Positions 17,266 to 26,471 are shown, numbered from the stretch's first letter. The stretch: 64,000 bases of DNA from DATBSK01 sp964501785 (GCA_964501785.1 CAZCUD010000016.1:35885-99884), one strand, 5' to 3'. The notes: generated by a model from the sequence alone, not told the origin. Numbers and translations: made by a program.

Positions 17266-18296
17266 CGACGTCGCGTCGTGCGTGAGCGGCGCGCGGGTGC
17301 ACGAGCTGCGTCCGCGCGCCGCCACAGCACGACGTTGAGCACCGGGCCGAGCACCAGCAGGCGCCCGAGCAGGTAGAGCCACACGAGCAGCGCGATCGCG
17401 GTGCCGATGCCGCCGTAGAGCTCGTTGCTGCTGGACAGGCGATGGGCGATGTAGCCGAGCACGAGGGCCTGCATCGCGGCGACGAAGATCCCGACGAGGA
17501 GCGCACCCGGGACCAGGTCGCGCCACTCGACGCCATCAGGACGTGGGAGCTGTGCGAACAGCGCGGTGATGACGATCGCGTACAGGATCCCCGCGACCGG
17601 GAGTGCGAGCAGGAACTCGAGTGTGCCGAGCTCGCTGCGCAGCTGGTTCCACGCGCTGCTCAGCAGCAGCAGCACCAGGACCAACCCGAGCACGATCCCG
17701 AGCACCCGGATCGGCTTGTCGATCTTCGGCTTCGACACCTGCCAGGTCGTGGCACTGACGCGCGACAGCGTCTTCAGGAGACCCCGCCCGGCGAAGTACG
17801 TGCCGAAGACACCGATGCCCAGCACCACCAGGTGCTCGAAGACCGACAGCTCGCCGGTCGCGGCGACGATGTTGCGCGCGACGGCCGCGGACGCGCCCGA
17901 CTCTCGCACGGCGTCCGCCGCGGCCTGCTGCGAGGACGTCCGCGTGATCCCGAGACCGCCCACGACGACGAGCACCATCGGCAGCATCAGGAAGAAGAGG
18001 CGGTACGCGAGCGCCGCGGACAGCTCGCGTCCCGCGATCCGGTCGTCCTCGTCGCGGATGCCGAAGACGACGTCGTAGAGCGGACGGGCCTCACGCTGCG
18101 ACTCGAGGCGATCGACCTGGTCGGCAGCGCGATCTCGCCAGACGTCGGCGTGCGCCTTCGTCGTGCGGACGTAGCGGGCGACTCGGGACGCGGCTGTCTC
18201 GGCTTCGGGCTCGCCGGCGTCACCATCGGGCTCGGGTGCCTCGCCCTCCGCAGCGCGAGGTTCGGTGGAGCTCGCGTGCACGGACTCGGGCGTCAT
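17262..18296 (-). CDS. YihY/virulence factor BrkB family membrane protein
   Basis: A 344-aa inner-membrane protein. A ~70-aa acidic cytoplasmic N-terminus precedes about six helices. AGRELSAALAYRLFFLMLPMVLVV and ELYGGIGTAIALLVWLYLLGRLLVLGPVLNVV are the conserved first and last blocks of the YihY/BrkB (formerly RNase BN) family. A C-terminal basic tail follows. Function unresolved (transport or envelope role). ATG 18296 is divergent from the Bax-inhibitor-like gene with a compact shared promoter region. The TAG stop overlaps the stop of the PLDc_N gene. Confidence 0.9.
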   Translation of the reverse strand: MTPESVHASSTEPRAAEGEAPEPDGDAGEPEAETAASRVARYVRTTKAHADVWRDRAADQVDRLESQREARPLYDVVFGIRDEDDRIAGRELSAALAYRLFFLMLPMVLVVVGGLGITRTSSQQAAADAVRESGASAAVARNIVAATGELSVFEHLVVLGIGVFGTYFAGRGLLKTLSRVSATTWQVSKPKIDKPIRVLGIVLGLVLVLLLLSSAWNQLRSELGTLEFLLALPVAGILYAIVITALFAQLPRPDGVEWRDLVPGALLVGIFVAAMQALVLGYIAHRLSSSNELYGGIGTAIALLVWLYLLGRLLVLGPVLNVVLWRRADAARAPARRSRTTRRR

Positions 18297-18342
18297 CCGC
18301 CTAGCCTGCCAGGCGGACATCGGTGCGAGAGGGGTCGACGAG

Positions 18343-19140
18343 ATGGCGAATCCGGTCCTCAGCGAGAAGGGCTTCGAGCGCGCGATCGACGAGGGATCGC
18401 CCGGCTGGGCCGCACCCGACGCGGTGATGGCCGGGCAGGCCCCGCCGAGCACCGTGCGCGCCGAGCGCACGATGACGGCGAGCGGCACGTTCGCCCGGGC
18501 GTTCGTGCTGTTCGTGCTCGTGCTCGCCGGTGGCGCGTTCGGCTGGAGCCAGGTCGAGGCCTCGGGGCCCAACCAGATCGACTTCCCCGGCTGGTCGTGG
18601 GTCGTGCTCATCGCGGCGTTCGCGGTGGCGATGGTCTGCGCGTTCGTCCCGAAGGCATCGCCGTTCCTCGGGCCCGTCTACGCCGTGCTCGAGGGCGTGT
18701 TCCTCGGCGTCATCTCGAAGGTCTTCGAGCTCAACTGGGACGGCATCGTGCTCCAGGCGGTGCTCGCCACGGTCGCGGTGTTCTTCGTGACGCTGCTGCT
18801 GTTCGGGTTCGGGATCGTCAAGGTCACGAAGAAGTTCGCCGCGGTCGTCATCGGCGCGACGCTCGGGATCCTCGTCATGTACCTCGCCACGTGGATCTTC
18901 ACGCTGTTCGGCGCCGACATCTCGTTCTGGAACGAGCCCACCCCGCTCGGCATCGGCATCAGCGTCGTGATCTGCGCAGTCGCAGCGCTCAACCTCTTCC
19001 TCGACTACGAGTTCATCCGTCGGGCCTCGATCGCGGGCGCGCCGAGGTACATGGAGTGGTACGGCGCGTTCGGGCTCATGGTGACGCTCGTGTGGCTGTA
19101 CCTCGAGATCCTGCGCCTGCTCTCGCTGCTGCGCCAGTAG
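18343..19140 (+). CDS. Bax inhibitor-1/YccA family membrane protein
   Basis: A 265-aa protein with seven hydrophobic helices (Bax1-I type, actinobacterial branch). MANPVLSEKGFERA is typical of its N-terminus, and conserved Asp/Glu residues lie in the last helices (LFLDYEFIRRAS, YGAFGLMVTLVWLYLEILRLLSLL). Relatives include pH-sensitive Ca2+-leak channels such as BsYetJ, so an ion-leak role is possible. TAGCCT (18302-18307) gives a leader of about 35 nt. It is divergent from the YihY gene. Confidence 0.9.
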   Translation: MANPVLSEKGFERAIDEGSPGWAAPDAVMAGQAPPSTVRAERTMTASGTFARAFVLFVLVLAGGAFGWSQVEASGPNQIDFPGWSWVVLIAAFAVAMVCAFVPKASPFLGPVYAVLEGVFLGVISKVFELNWDGIVLQAVLATVAVFFVTLLLFGFGIVKVTKKFAAVVIGATLGILVMYLATWIFTLFGADISFWNEPTPLGIGISVVICAVAALNLFLDYEFIRRASIAGAPRYMEWYGAFGLMVTLVWLYLEILRLLSLLRQ

Positions 19141-19156
19141 CGCGCACTCGGTCGAG

Positions 19157-19993
19157 CTAGCGGATGCGCGGCTTCTTCCGCTCGCCGCTCGCGAAGCGCT
19201 GCTGCCCGGCGTAGAGCGAGTCGCGGTCACTGCCGGCGCGGATGATCACCTTGCCCATGTCGAGGGCCTGCGAGCGGGACAGCTCGAGCGCCGTCCACAG
19301 CGATCGGACCGTGCCCTGGACGGCGATCGGGGGTGAGGCGGCGATCTCGGCGGCGGCCCACCCGGCTGCCTCTCGCAGCTGCTCGGGCGGCACGACCTCG
19401 GACACGAGGCCGATCTGGTGGGCACGCTCGGCCGACATGCGCTCGCTCGACCCGAGCAGCGCACCGCGCATGATCTCCTGGAACGGCATCTTCTGGAGCA
19501 TGTGCATCGACTCGAAGCACGCGGTCATGCCGAACGTGACGTGCGGGTCGAAGAAGGTCGCGTTCTCCGAGGCGATGATGAACTCGACCTCGCCCAGCAT
19601 GTAGTACGCACCGCCGCAGGCCATCCCGTTGACCGCCGCGATGACGGGCGTCCAGAGGTCGTTGGTCTTCGGGCCGATGTTCTCCCCGGGGTCGTCGAAG
19701 TGCCAGACGTTGCCGCCGACCTCGCCGGTCGTCGCGCTGCGCTCACCGACGTCGTCGGACTCACCCCAGTCACCCATCGTCTCGTCACGATCGATGCCGA
19801 CGCAGAACGCCTTCTCACCCGCACCGGTGAGCACGACGCACCGAACGTCGCCGTTGGTGCGCAACCCGCGCCACAGCGACTGCAGCTCCCGCTGCATCTG
19901 GAGGTTGAACGCGTTGAGGACGTCGGGTCGGTTCAGCGTCACCCACGCGACACCGTCGACCTCTTCGTAGAGGAGGGTCTCGAAGTCAGGCAT
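19157..19993 (-). CDS. enoyl-CoA hydratase/isomerase family protein
   Basis: A 278-aa crotonase-fold enzyme. NRPDVLNAFN and FCVGIDRDE form the acyl-CoA pocket, and AAVNGMACGGAYYML carries the oxyanion-hole Gly-Gly. The usual catalytic Glu pair is only partly evident (GEVEFIIASENATFFDPHVTFGMT). It could therefore be a hydratase, isomerase or hydrolase. ATG 19993 follows TAGCAT by about 9 nt (leaderless-like). Convergent with the Bax-inhibitor gene. Likely part of fatty acid or steroid ring/side-chain catabolism. Confidence 0.88.
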   Translation of the reverse strand: MPDFETLLYEEVDGVAWVTLNRPDVLNAFNLQMQRELQSLWRGLRTNGDVRCVVLTGAGEKAFCVGIDRDETMGDWGESDDVGERSATTGEVGGNVWHFDDPGENIGPKTNDLWTPVIAAVNGMACGGAYYMLGEVEFIIASENATFFDPHVTFGMTACFESMHMLQKMPFQEIMRGALLGSSERMSAERAHQIGLVSEVVPPEQLREAAGWAAAEIAASPPIAVQGTVRSLWTALELSRSQALDMGKVIIRAGSDRDSLYAGQQRFASGERKKPRIR

Positions 19994-20017
19994 GGCGGCG
20001 ATGCTAACGGGGCGCGC

Positions 20018-21514
20018 TCAGGCGTTGGCTCGATGACGATGCCGCAGGTGCGGCGCGTGCCGCGTCGGCAACGACGTCGTCGACCCGTCCCTGCGGGGCA
20101 CCACGATCAGCACCACGCCGAGCCCGCAGAGCGCGAGCACGCCGTCGATCGCGAACGCGAGCTGGATCCCCTCGGTCAACGAGGACGCCGACGTGACGAT
20201 CGCGGTGTTGAGACCGAGCCCGACCGCCCCGCCCGCGATCTGGCACATGTACACGATGCCGCCGGCGAGGCTCGACCGTGACGGGTCGAGCGCGGTGACG
20301 GCGGTCGTCGTGACCGACGAGTAGAAGAGCCCGACACCGATGCCCAGCACGACCATCCCGGGCACGAGGGACAGGTAGGTGGAGTCTTCCTCGAGCAGGG
20401 CGAGCAGGAACATGCCCGCGGCCAGTGCGGCCGAGCCCGACGCCACGACGATCCGGCCGCCGAAGCGGTCGTAGAGGTGCCCCGCGATGAACGACGTGAC
20501 GGCGAACGTGCCCATCATGGGCAGCAGGGCGATGCCGGCTTCGAGCGCCGACCACTCCAGCTGCTTCTCGAAGAACTGGGGCAGGTAGAGCAGCGCGGCG
20601 AAGAAGATCGCGGACATGAACAGCACGGTCAGCGCGCATGCGGCGAACACCTTGTTCCGCATGACGTCGCTCGGCACGAGCGCGGCCTCCCCTTGGCGAC
20701 GCTCGACGGCGAAGAACGCGATGAAGCCGACGATCGACACGAGGAACAGGCCGAGGATCACGGGATCGCCGAACCCGACCGCGGGACCCTCGTCGAGCGC
20801 CAGCAGCACGCAGACGATGGCGGTCGAGACGAGCGCGATGCCCCAGTAGTCGATCGTGTGCACCTCGGAGTCGGCACGGGACTCATCGACGAACTTGTAG
20901 GTCACGACCATTGCGAAGAGCGCGACCGGGACGTTGACGAAGAAGACCCAGCGCCAGGACGCCTCGTCGGTGAGGATGCCGCCGAGCATCGGTCCGACGG
21001 CGTTGCCCAAGCCCGCGATGCCGAGGATGAGGCCACCGGCGAGGCCCGCCTTGTCGTCGGGGAGGATCGCGTAGACCATCCCGAGGATCGCGGGCCACAT
21101 CAGCGCGCCGCCGACGCCCATCAGCGCGCGCCCGAGGATCAACAGCTCGATGGTGGGGGCGATCCCGCTGAGGAACGAGAACAGGGCGAAGAGCGCGGCG
21201 CCGATCATGAAGATCTTCTTGCGCCCGAACATGTCGGCGAAGCGCCCACCGGTGACGATGAGGACCCCGAACACGAGCGCGTAGGCGTTGATCGTCCACT
21301 GGGCAGTGGACAGCGAGGTGTCCAGGTCGGACTCGATGTTGGGGATCGCGACGCTGAGCGCCGTGAAGTCGTTCGCGATGAGGAACACGCCGAACCCCAT
21401 CGCGACGAGCGCGACCTTCGTGCCGCGGTCGAGCGATCCGCTCGCTGCCGTCTCCGTCACGGAGCCCTCCATCTCTGCCGTCGCGCCTGCCGCCCCGGCC
21501 CCCGGCCCCGTCAC
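20018..21514 (-). CDS. MFS transporter, DHA2 (14-TM drug exporter) family
   Basis: A 498-aa permease with about 14 helices. Motif A is GRFADMFGRKK, and motif C-like GNAVGPMLGGILTDEASWRWVFFVNVPVAL is characteristic of proton-driven DHA2 exporters. The C-terminal tail is His/Arg-rich (RHAPHLRHRHRANA). The GTG start at 21514 has GAGAGG upstream; internal ATG/GTG starts with good RBS are also possible. It starts 12 bp after the LLM gene stop, so they are likely co-transcribed. Substrate unknown. Confidence 0.9.
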   Translation of the reverse strand: MTGPGAGAAGATAEMEGSVTETAASGSLDRGTKVALVAMGFGVFLIANDFTALSVAIPNIESDLDTSLSTAQWTINAYALVFGVLIVTGGRFADMFGRKKIFMIGAALFALFSFLSGIAPTIELLILGRALMGVGGALMWPAILGMVYAILPDDKAGLAGGLILGIAGLGNAVGPMLGGILTDEASWRWVFFVNVPVALFAMVVTYKFVDESRADSEVHTIDYWGIALVSTAIVCVLLALDEGPAVGFGDPVILGLFLVSIVGFIAFFAVERRQGEAALVPSDVMRNKVFAACALTVLFMSAIFFAALLYLPQFFEKQLEWSALEAGIALLPMMGTFAVTSFIAGHLYDRFGGRIVVASGSAALAAGMFLLALLEEDSTYLSLVPGMVVLGIGVGLFYSSVTTTAVTALDPSRSSLAGGIVYMCQIAGGAVGLGLNTAIVTSASSLTEGIQLAFAIDGVLALCGLGVVLIVVPRRDGSTTSLPTRHAPHLRHRHRANA

Positions 21515-21526
21515 CAGCCTCTCGGA

Positions 21527-22351
21527 CTAGGAGACTTGCAGACCCACGAGGTCGGCGAGGCGATCCATCGATCGCAACCAGTCGTCGAGCGTCGTGCGCC
21601 ACGGAGCCGAGACGACGTGCTGGATCCCCGCCTCGCTGAACGCTTCGAGCTCGCGCCGGATCGTGTCGGGCTCCATCCCGAGGGGATCCCAGCCCGTGCG
21701 CAGCGACAACGTGAACCCCGGATCCGGCCGGTCGCGGCGGAGGCGCGCACACACCGCGGCGGCCGCGGGGGGATCGACGCCGATCATCTGGAACCCGTCA
21801 CCCTTGGCGACCCCGCGGCGGTAGGCGCGCTCGCTCCCGCCCCCCACCCAGATGGGGATCGGGTGCACCGGCTTCGGCAGCAGACGAAGGTCGACGAGCT
21901 CGTAGTGCTCACCGTCGAAGCTGACCGGATCGTCGGACCAGCACGACCGGAGCAGATCGATGATCTCGTCGGTGCGCTCGCCGCGATCGGCGAACGACTG
22001 CCCGAGCGCCGCGAACTCGCCCGCCGACCAGCCGACGCCTGCCCCGAGCGTCACCCGGCCACCGCTGAGCTGGTCGAGCGTCGCCAGCGAGTTGGCGATC
22101 TCGAGCGGCTGGTGCTGGGGCAGCACGAGCACGCTCGTCCCGAGCCCGACCCGCGACGTGGCAGCCGCGGCCCACGTGAGCGTGAGCAGCGGGTCGAACA
22201 GGTACGGCGACGGGTAGCCCTGGTCGGCCGGCATGACGACGTGGTCGCTCACCCAGAGGTCGGCGAACCCCAGTGCCTCGGCATGGCTCGCCGCACGGCG
22301 GATCGCTTCGGCACTCGCCGCGCGGCCGTACTGCGGGAGGTGGATGCCCAC
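21527..22351 (-). CDS. LLM-class F420-dependent oxidoreductase
   Basis: A 274-aa luciferase-like oxidoreductase. VGIHLPQYGRAA, LWVSDHVVMPADQ, GTSVLVLPQHQPLEIANSLATLDQLSGGRVTLGAGVGW and PIPIWVGGGSE are hallmark blocks of F420-binding LLM enzymes (TIGR03619-like). I chose GTG 22351 because TAGGCT lies about 14 nt upstream and the family start motif begins there. It is divergent from the SDR gene at 22393, sharing a very short promoter region, and is followed by the MFS exporter. Confidence 0.9.
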   Translation of the reverse strand: MGIHLPQYGRAASAEAIRRAASHAEALGFADLWVSDHVVMPADQGYPSPYLFDPLLTLTWAAAATSRVGLGTSVLVLPQHQPLEIANSLATLDQLSGGRVTLGAGVGWSAGEFAALGQSFADRGERTDEIIDLLRSCWSDDPVSFDGEHYELVDLRLLPKPVHPIPIWVGGGSERAYRRGVAKGDGFQMIGVDPPAAAAVCARLRRDRPDPGFTLSLRTGWDPLGMEPDTIRRELEAFSEAGIQHVVSAPWRTTLDDWLRSMDRLADLVGLQVS

Positions 22352-22392
22352 GAGCAGAGCGCGCCAGCCTACGTCGGTACGCTCCCCGCCCG

Positions 22393-23511
22393 ATGAGCCT
22401 GCGCGTGCTCGTGATCGGCGGTACTGGTCCGACGGGCATCCCCATCGTGGAAGGGCTCGTGGCGCGGGGCCACGACGTGACGATCCTGCACCGCGGCACG
22501 CACGAGCGCGCCGAGACGCCGGCATCCGTCCGTCACCTCCACCACGACCCCTACGACGACGCGGACCTCGAGCGAGGGCTCGGCGGCGAGACCTACGACG
22601 TGCTGCTCGCCATGTACGGCCGGCTGCGCTCCATCGCCCGCCTGTCGGCCGGGAAGGTCGGCGCGTTCGTGTCGGTCGGCGGTGTGCCGGCGTACCGGGG
22701 ATGGATGAACCCGTGGCTCCACGACCCGCCGGGCCTTCCGGTCCCGGTGGCGGAGGACGCCCCGACGGTCGACGAGCCCGAGCAGGACGAGAAGGGCTTT
22801 CGCATCGTGCGCACGGAGAGCGCGGTGTTCGAGCACCATCCCCGTGCGGCGCACTTCCGGTACCCGTACGTGTACGGCCCGTACCAGCTCGCGCCCCGAG
22901 AATGGTCGATCGTGCGTCGGGTGCTCGACGGGCGAGAGCGCATCGTCGTGGCCGACGACGGGCTCACCCTGCACCACCACGGGTTCACGCGGAACCTCGC
23001 CCGTGCGGTGCTGCTCGCCGTCGACCAGCCCGACTCGGCAGCCGGGCTCGTGTTCAACGCTGCCGACGAGGAGGTGCTCTCGGTCCGGCAGGTCATCGAG
23101 CTCGTGGCCGGCGCGCTCGGTCACACCTTCGAGATCGTGTCGATGCCGCACGACCTCGCGGTGCCCGCGCGGCCCGTGCTCGCCCAACCGCTGCCCACGC
23201 ACCGGGTGCTCGACCTGACGCGCGTGCGCACGGTGCTCGGCTACCGCGACGAGGTGCAGGCACGCGACGCGCTCGCGCTGACGGCGCGATGGCTCGCCGA
23301 GCACCCGCACGAACGCGGCGGTACCGAGGAGATGGTGCTCACCGACCCGTTCGACTACCCGGCGGAGGACCGCCTGATCGACGCCTGGCTCGCGGCCCGG
23401 GGCGACGTGGCGCACTTCGCCGAGGGGTTCGCGAGCCCGCCCGGGTACGGGCTCGCCTACAGCGGCCCCGGCGGCCGCCCCCGCACGAACCCGGAGTTCG
23501 ACGACGCCTGA
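22393..23511 (+). CDS. NAD-dependent epimerase/dehydratase (extended SDR)
   Basis: A 372-aa extended SDR. Its N-terminal Rossmann motif is LVIGGTGPTG (GxxGxxG). YPYVYGPYQLAPREW replaces the usual YxxxK block, and the central catalytic Tyr/Lys pair is not obvious, so it may bind nucleotide without classical catalysis. LLHHHGFTRNLARAVLLAVD and LVFNAADEEVLS are typical of sugar-epimerase-like members. ATG 22393 lies 41 bp from the divergent LLM start. Substrate unknown. Confidence 0.85.
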   Translation: MSLRVLVIGGTGPTGIPIVEGLVARGHDVTILHRGTHERAETPASVRHLHHDPYDDADLERGLGGETYDVLLAMYGRLRSIARLSAGKVGAFVSVGGVPAYRGWMNPWLHDPPGLPVPVAEDAPTVDEPEQDEKGFRIVRTESAVFEHHPRAAHFRYPYVYGPYQLAPREWSIVRRVLDGRERIVVADDGLTLHHHGFTRNLARAVLLAVDQPDSAAGLVFNAADEEVLSVRQVIELVAGALGHTFEIVSMPHDLAVPARPVLAQPLPTHRVLDLTRVRTVLGYRDEVQARDALALTARWLAEHPHERGGTEEMVLTDPFDYPAEDRLIDAWLAARGDVAHFAEGFASPPGYGLAYSGPGGRPRTNPEFDDA

Positions 23512-23521
23512 TCTGGACCGG

Positions 23522-24565
23522 TCAGTAGCCGTCGGTCAGGTCGACGACGTTGCGGAGGGGCTCCCCGGCGACGAACCGGGACAGGTTGTCGCAGAAGAGG
23601 TCGAACGCGCGCTCCCCGTACCGCTCCACGCTCGCGGAGCTGTGGGGCGAGACGTAGAGGTTCGGCGCGTCCCACAGCGGGTCGTCGGGCGGGAGCGGCT
23701 CGGTGCGAGCCACGTCGATCGCCGCGGCCCCGAGATGGCCGGACTCGAGCGCCCCGATCAGCGCGCCCTCGTCGACGAGGGTCCCCCGCGCGACGTTGAC
23801 GAAGATCGCGCCTGCGGGCATCGCCGCGAACGCCGCCGCGTCGAACAGGTCGGCGTTGTCGTCGTTGCCCGGCGCGGACAGCACCACGACGTCGGCGCGC
23901 GCGAGCACCTCGTGCAGGGAACCCGGCCCGAACAGCTCGTCGACGTCGGGATCGGAGGCGCCCGCGCTCCAGCGGCGCCTGATCCCGAGCAGGTGCACGT
24001 CGAAGCCACGGAACCGCTTCGCGACGTCCCGACCGATGGCGCCGAGCCCGACGATCGCGACCGTCCGACCCTCCAGGCGTCCGCCGAGCGCCATCTCCCA
24101 GCGATGGTCGCGCGCGTTGGCGTCGTGGACCGGGAGGCGCTTGACGATCTGGAGCACGCGGGCGAGGACCCATTCGGCGATCGGTGCCGAGGCGATCCCC
24201 GCGCCGTTGGTCAGGGTGATCCCGCCTTCGGGCAGCCGCGCGCTCACGTACTGGCCGACACCCGAGCCCATGCACTGCACCCAGGCGAGGTTCGGCGCGA
24301 GCGGGGGGAGGTCCATCGGCACGTCGAGCGTGAACACCACGTGGGCCCGGGCGAACGCGTCTCGCTGCTCGTCGGTCAGCGCGGGCGCGCGCGTGCGCAG
24401 ATCCTCGGAGAACGGGTCCTGCTCGCGTGCCGTCCGCAGGTCGTGCTCGACCTCGAACGGTGTGGTCAGGATCTCGACGTCACCGGCGATGCTCGCGAGA
24501 CGCTCCGCGTCGACGAACGGCACGAGCATCGGGAACGGGACGTAGACGACGAGCGGCTCACCCAT
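23522..24565 (-). CDS. D-2-hydroxyacid dehydrogenase
   Basis: A 347-aa NAD(P)-dependent D-isomer-specific 2-hydroxyacid dehydrogenase. The cofactor motif is VGLGAIGRDVAKRF; the catalytic Arg lies in NVARGTLVDE, Glu in DVARTEPLPPDDPLW and His in SPHSSAS. It reduces 2-oxoacids or oxidises D-2-hydroxyacids. It starts 9 bp after the stop of the cupin gene on the same strand, an apparent operon. Convergent with the SDR gene (10-bp gap). Confidence 0.93.
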   Translation of the reverse strand: MGEPLVVYVPFPMLVPFVDAERLASIAGDVEILTTPFEVEHDLRTAREQDPFSEDLRTRAPALTDEQRDAFARAHVVFTLDVPMDLPPLAPNLAWVQCMGSGVGQYVSARLPEGGITLTNGAGIASAPIAEWVLARVLQIVKRLPVHDANARDHRWEMALGGRLEGRTVAIVGLGAIGRDVAKRFRGFDVHLLGIRRRWSAGASDPDVDELFGPGSLHEVLARADVVVLSAPGNDDNADLFDAAAFAAMPAGAIFVNVARGTLVDEGALIGALESGHLGAAAIDVARTEPLPPDDPLWDAPNLYVSPHSSASVERYGERAFDLFCDNLSRFVAGEPLRNVVDLTDGY

Positions 24566-24574
24566 GCCGAGTGC

Positions 24575-25138
24575 TCAATCGCCGGCACCGGCCCAGTGCG
24601 TCCGCAGGTCGGACAGCCACTCCGGGTACTCGAGCGGCGGGTCGGGCAGCGGCTCGGCACCGGCCTCGTCGAGCGCGGCGCGGAACGCGTCGGGGTCGTC
24701 GCCCCAGCTGCGCGGGTCGCCCATCATGACCTCGAACATGGTGGCGCCCTCGGACCCGGCGACGATCGGCCCGAACGATGCGCCGAACGGCAGCTCGATG
24801 TGGGTGCCCTTCGGGCACTCGTGGCCACCGACGGTCACCGAGCCCTCCAGCACGAAGACGACGTGCGGGCTGTAGTGGCCGTGACGCCGCACGATCATCC
24901 CCGGGTCGTACTCGGCGTAGACGGTGAGGTACTGCGGGTCGGGCGAGAAGGCGAACCACTTCTCCCGGACCTGGGCCTCGCTGCCGTCGGCGTTGCGCTG
25001 CGCCTTGACGGCCTGCCACGGCACGTCGGGATCGTCGAAGTGGCGGAAGATCGGCTCCTTGCCGGGGACCTTGGGGTTCAGCGGCGCCTCCACGACGCCG
25101 GCCGAGCTCGCTCCTGCGCTGCTGGGCTCTGGGCTCAT
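24575..25138 (-). CDS. cupin-domain protein
   Basis: A 187-aa single-cupin protein. The first cupin block is GMIVRRHGHYSPHVVFVLEGSVTVGG, with possible metal ligands in HGHYSPHV; the second is KGTHIELPFGASFGP. It lacks the full HxHx3-4E pattern, so metal binding is uncertain. ATG 25138 lies 6 nt from a TAGCGT -10 box inside a 21-bp palindrome shared with the divergent CaiB gene. Likely co-transcribed with the downstream dehydrogenase. Confidence 0.82.
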   Translation of the reverse strand: MSPEPSSAGASSAGVVEAPLNPKVPGKEPIFRHFDDPDVPWQAVKAQRNADGSEAQVREKWFAFSPDPQYLTVYAEYDPGMIVRRHGHYSPHVVFVLEGSVTVGGHECPKGTHIELPFGASFGPIVAGSEGATMFEVMMGDPRSWGDDPDAFRAALDEAGAEPLPDPPLEYPEWLSDLRTHWAGAGD

Positions 25139-25144
25139 GTGCCC

Positions 25145-25165
25145 ACGCTACGCGCGGCGTAGCGT
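25145..25165. promoter_or_regulatory. palindromic divergent core promoter
   Basis: Perfect 9-bp arms (ACGCTACGC and GCGTAGCGT) flank a 3-nt centre. Each arm carries an outward-facing TAGCGT: 6 nt before ATG 25138 on the minus strand and 8 nt before GTG 25174 on the plus strand. Both transcripts would be leaderless. The symmetry may also create an operator. Confidence 0.6.
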
Positions 25166-25173
25166 GCTGCGCC

Positions 25174-26385
25174 GTGGGAGGAAGCCTCAGCGAACGAGAC
25201 GGACCGATGCGCGGGATCCGGGTGGTCGACTGCTCGATCGCCCTGACCGGCCCCTATGCGGTCGCGCTCCTCGCCGATCAGGGCGCCGACGTCGTCAAGG
25301 TCGAGCGCCCCGGGTTCGGCGACATCGCGCGGTACGTGGGCGTGTCCGTCAACGGCACGAGCGCGCTCTACACGATGTGCAACCGCGGGAAGCGCTCCAT
25401 CGCCGTCGACATCACGACACCCGACGGACGTGAGATCGTCGCACGCCTCGCGCGGGACGCCGACGTGTTCATCGAGAACTTCCGACCCGGTGTACTCGAG
25501 CGCGCGGGCCTCGGATACGACGAGCTCGCGGCCGAGAACGGCGCGCTCGTCTACGCGTCCCTCACCGGGTTCGGGCCCGAAGGCCCGTATGCGGCCAAGA
25601 GCGCCTACGACACCGTCATCCAGGCCTACGGGGGGTTCGCGGCGAACCAGGCCGACCCGGACACCGATGAGCCGCGCTTCCTCAACCAGACCGCGGCCGA
25701 CAAGGTGACCGCGATGTTCGCGGCGCAGGCCATCACCGCGGCCCTGTTCGCGCGTGAGCGCGGTGCAGGGGGACAGCACCTCCAGCTCTCGATGCTCGAC
25801 GCGGTCGTGTCGTTCCTCTGGGCCGACGCCGCCGGCAACGAGGTCCTCCTCGACTCCGATCGCAGCATGAAGTCGAGCTTCTCGTCGGGCTTCCGCCCGT
25901 TCGCGTTCACCGACGGTCACGGGGTCGTGACCCCCACGTCGGACGCGGACTTCGTCGGCATGTGCAAGGGGTTCGGCGTCGACGGCTACGACGACCCGCG
26001 GGTGGCGACCATCGTGGCCCGGGCCCAGAACCGCGAAGCGATGCAGGTGATCATGACCCGCTGCTACGAGGCCGCGGCGAAGCTCAGCACCGCGGAGGCG
26101 ATGGCGCGCCTCGAGGCCGAGCGCGTGCCGTGCGGCGTCGTCGTCGCGCCCGAGGACCTCCCCGACGACCCGCACGTGCAGGCGATCGGCCTGTTCGAGG
26201 AGAGCGAGGACCCCGTGGTCGGGCGGGTCCGGCGCCCGCGCCACCCGGCCCGGTTCGGCGCCACGCCGGCCGACCTCGGCGCCTCCGCTCCGGCGCTCGG
26301 CCAGCACACCGACGAGGTCCTCGGTGAGCTCGGGTTCGGCGCGGCCGAGATCGGCCGCCTGCGGGACTCCGGGAGCGTCTCCTAG
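25174..26385 (+). CDS. CaiB/BaiF family CoA-transferase
   Basis: A 403-aa class III CoA-transferase. Family blocks include VVDCSIALTGPYAVALLADQGADVVKVERPGFGD, NRGKRSIAVDITTPDGREIV, NFRPGVLERAGLGYDEL and ASLTGFGPEGPYA. The C-terminal HTDEVLGELGF closes the domain. It differs clearly from the copy at 8613, so it is not a recent duplication. GTG 25174 is 8 nt after TAGCGT. Divergent from a cupin/dehydrogenase operon that may act on the same substrate. Confidence 0.93.
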   Translation: MGGSLSERDGPMRGIRVVDCSIALTGPYAVALLADQGADVVKVERPGFGDIARYVGVSVNGTSALYTMCNRGKRSIAVDITTPDGREIVARLARDADVFIENFRPGVLERAGLGYDELAAENGALVYASLTGFGPEGPYAAKSAYDTVIQAYGGFAANQADPDTDEPRFLNQTAADKVTAMFAAQAITAALFARERGAGGQHLQLSMLDAVVSFLWADAAGNEVLLDSDRSMKSSFSSGFRPFAFTDGHGVVTPTSDADFVGMCKGFGVDGYDDPRVATIVARAQNREAMQVIMTRCYEAAAKLSTAEAMARLEAERVPCGVVVAPEDLPDDPHVQAIGLFEESEDPVVGRVRRPRHPARFGATPADLGASAPALGQHTDEVLGELGFGAAEIGRLRDSGSVS

Positions 26386-26420
26386 GGACCTCACGGCGAG
26401 GCAGGGCAACGGGGAGCGAG

Positions 26421-26453
26421 CTCCCAGGGGGCTCCCAGGCTCCTCACAGGTGC
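26421..26453 (+). promoter_or_regulatory. three 11-bp direct repeats, probable response-regulator binding site
   Basis: Three consecutive 11-mers (CTCCCAGGGGG, CTCCCAGGCTC, CTCACAGGTGC) share CTCMCAGG. They end 6 nt before the TACCGT -10 box at 26460-26465. OmpR/PhoB-type regulators bind such helically phased repeats. Position and phasing suggest autoregulation of the response regulator gene at 26472. Confidence 0.6.
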
Positions 26454-26471
26454 TCGACCTACCGTGCTCGC

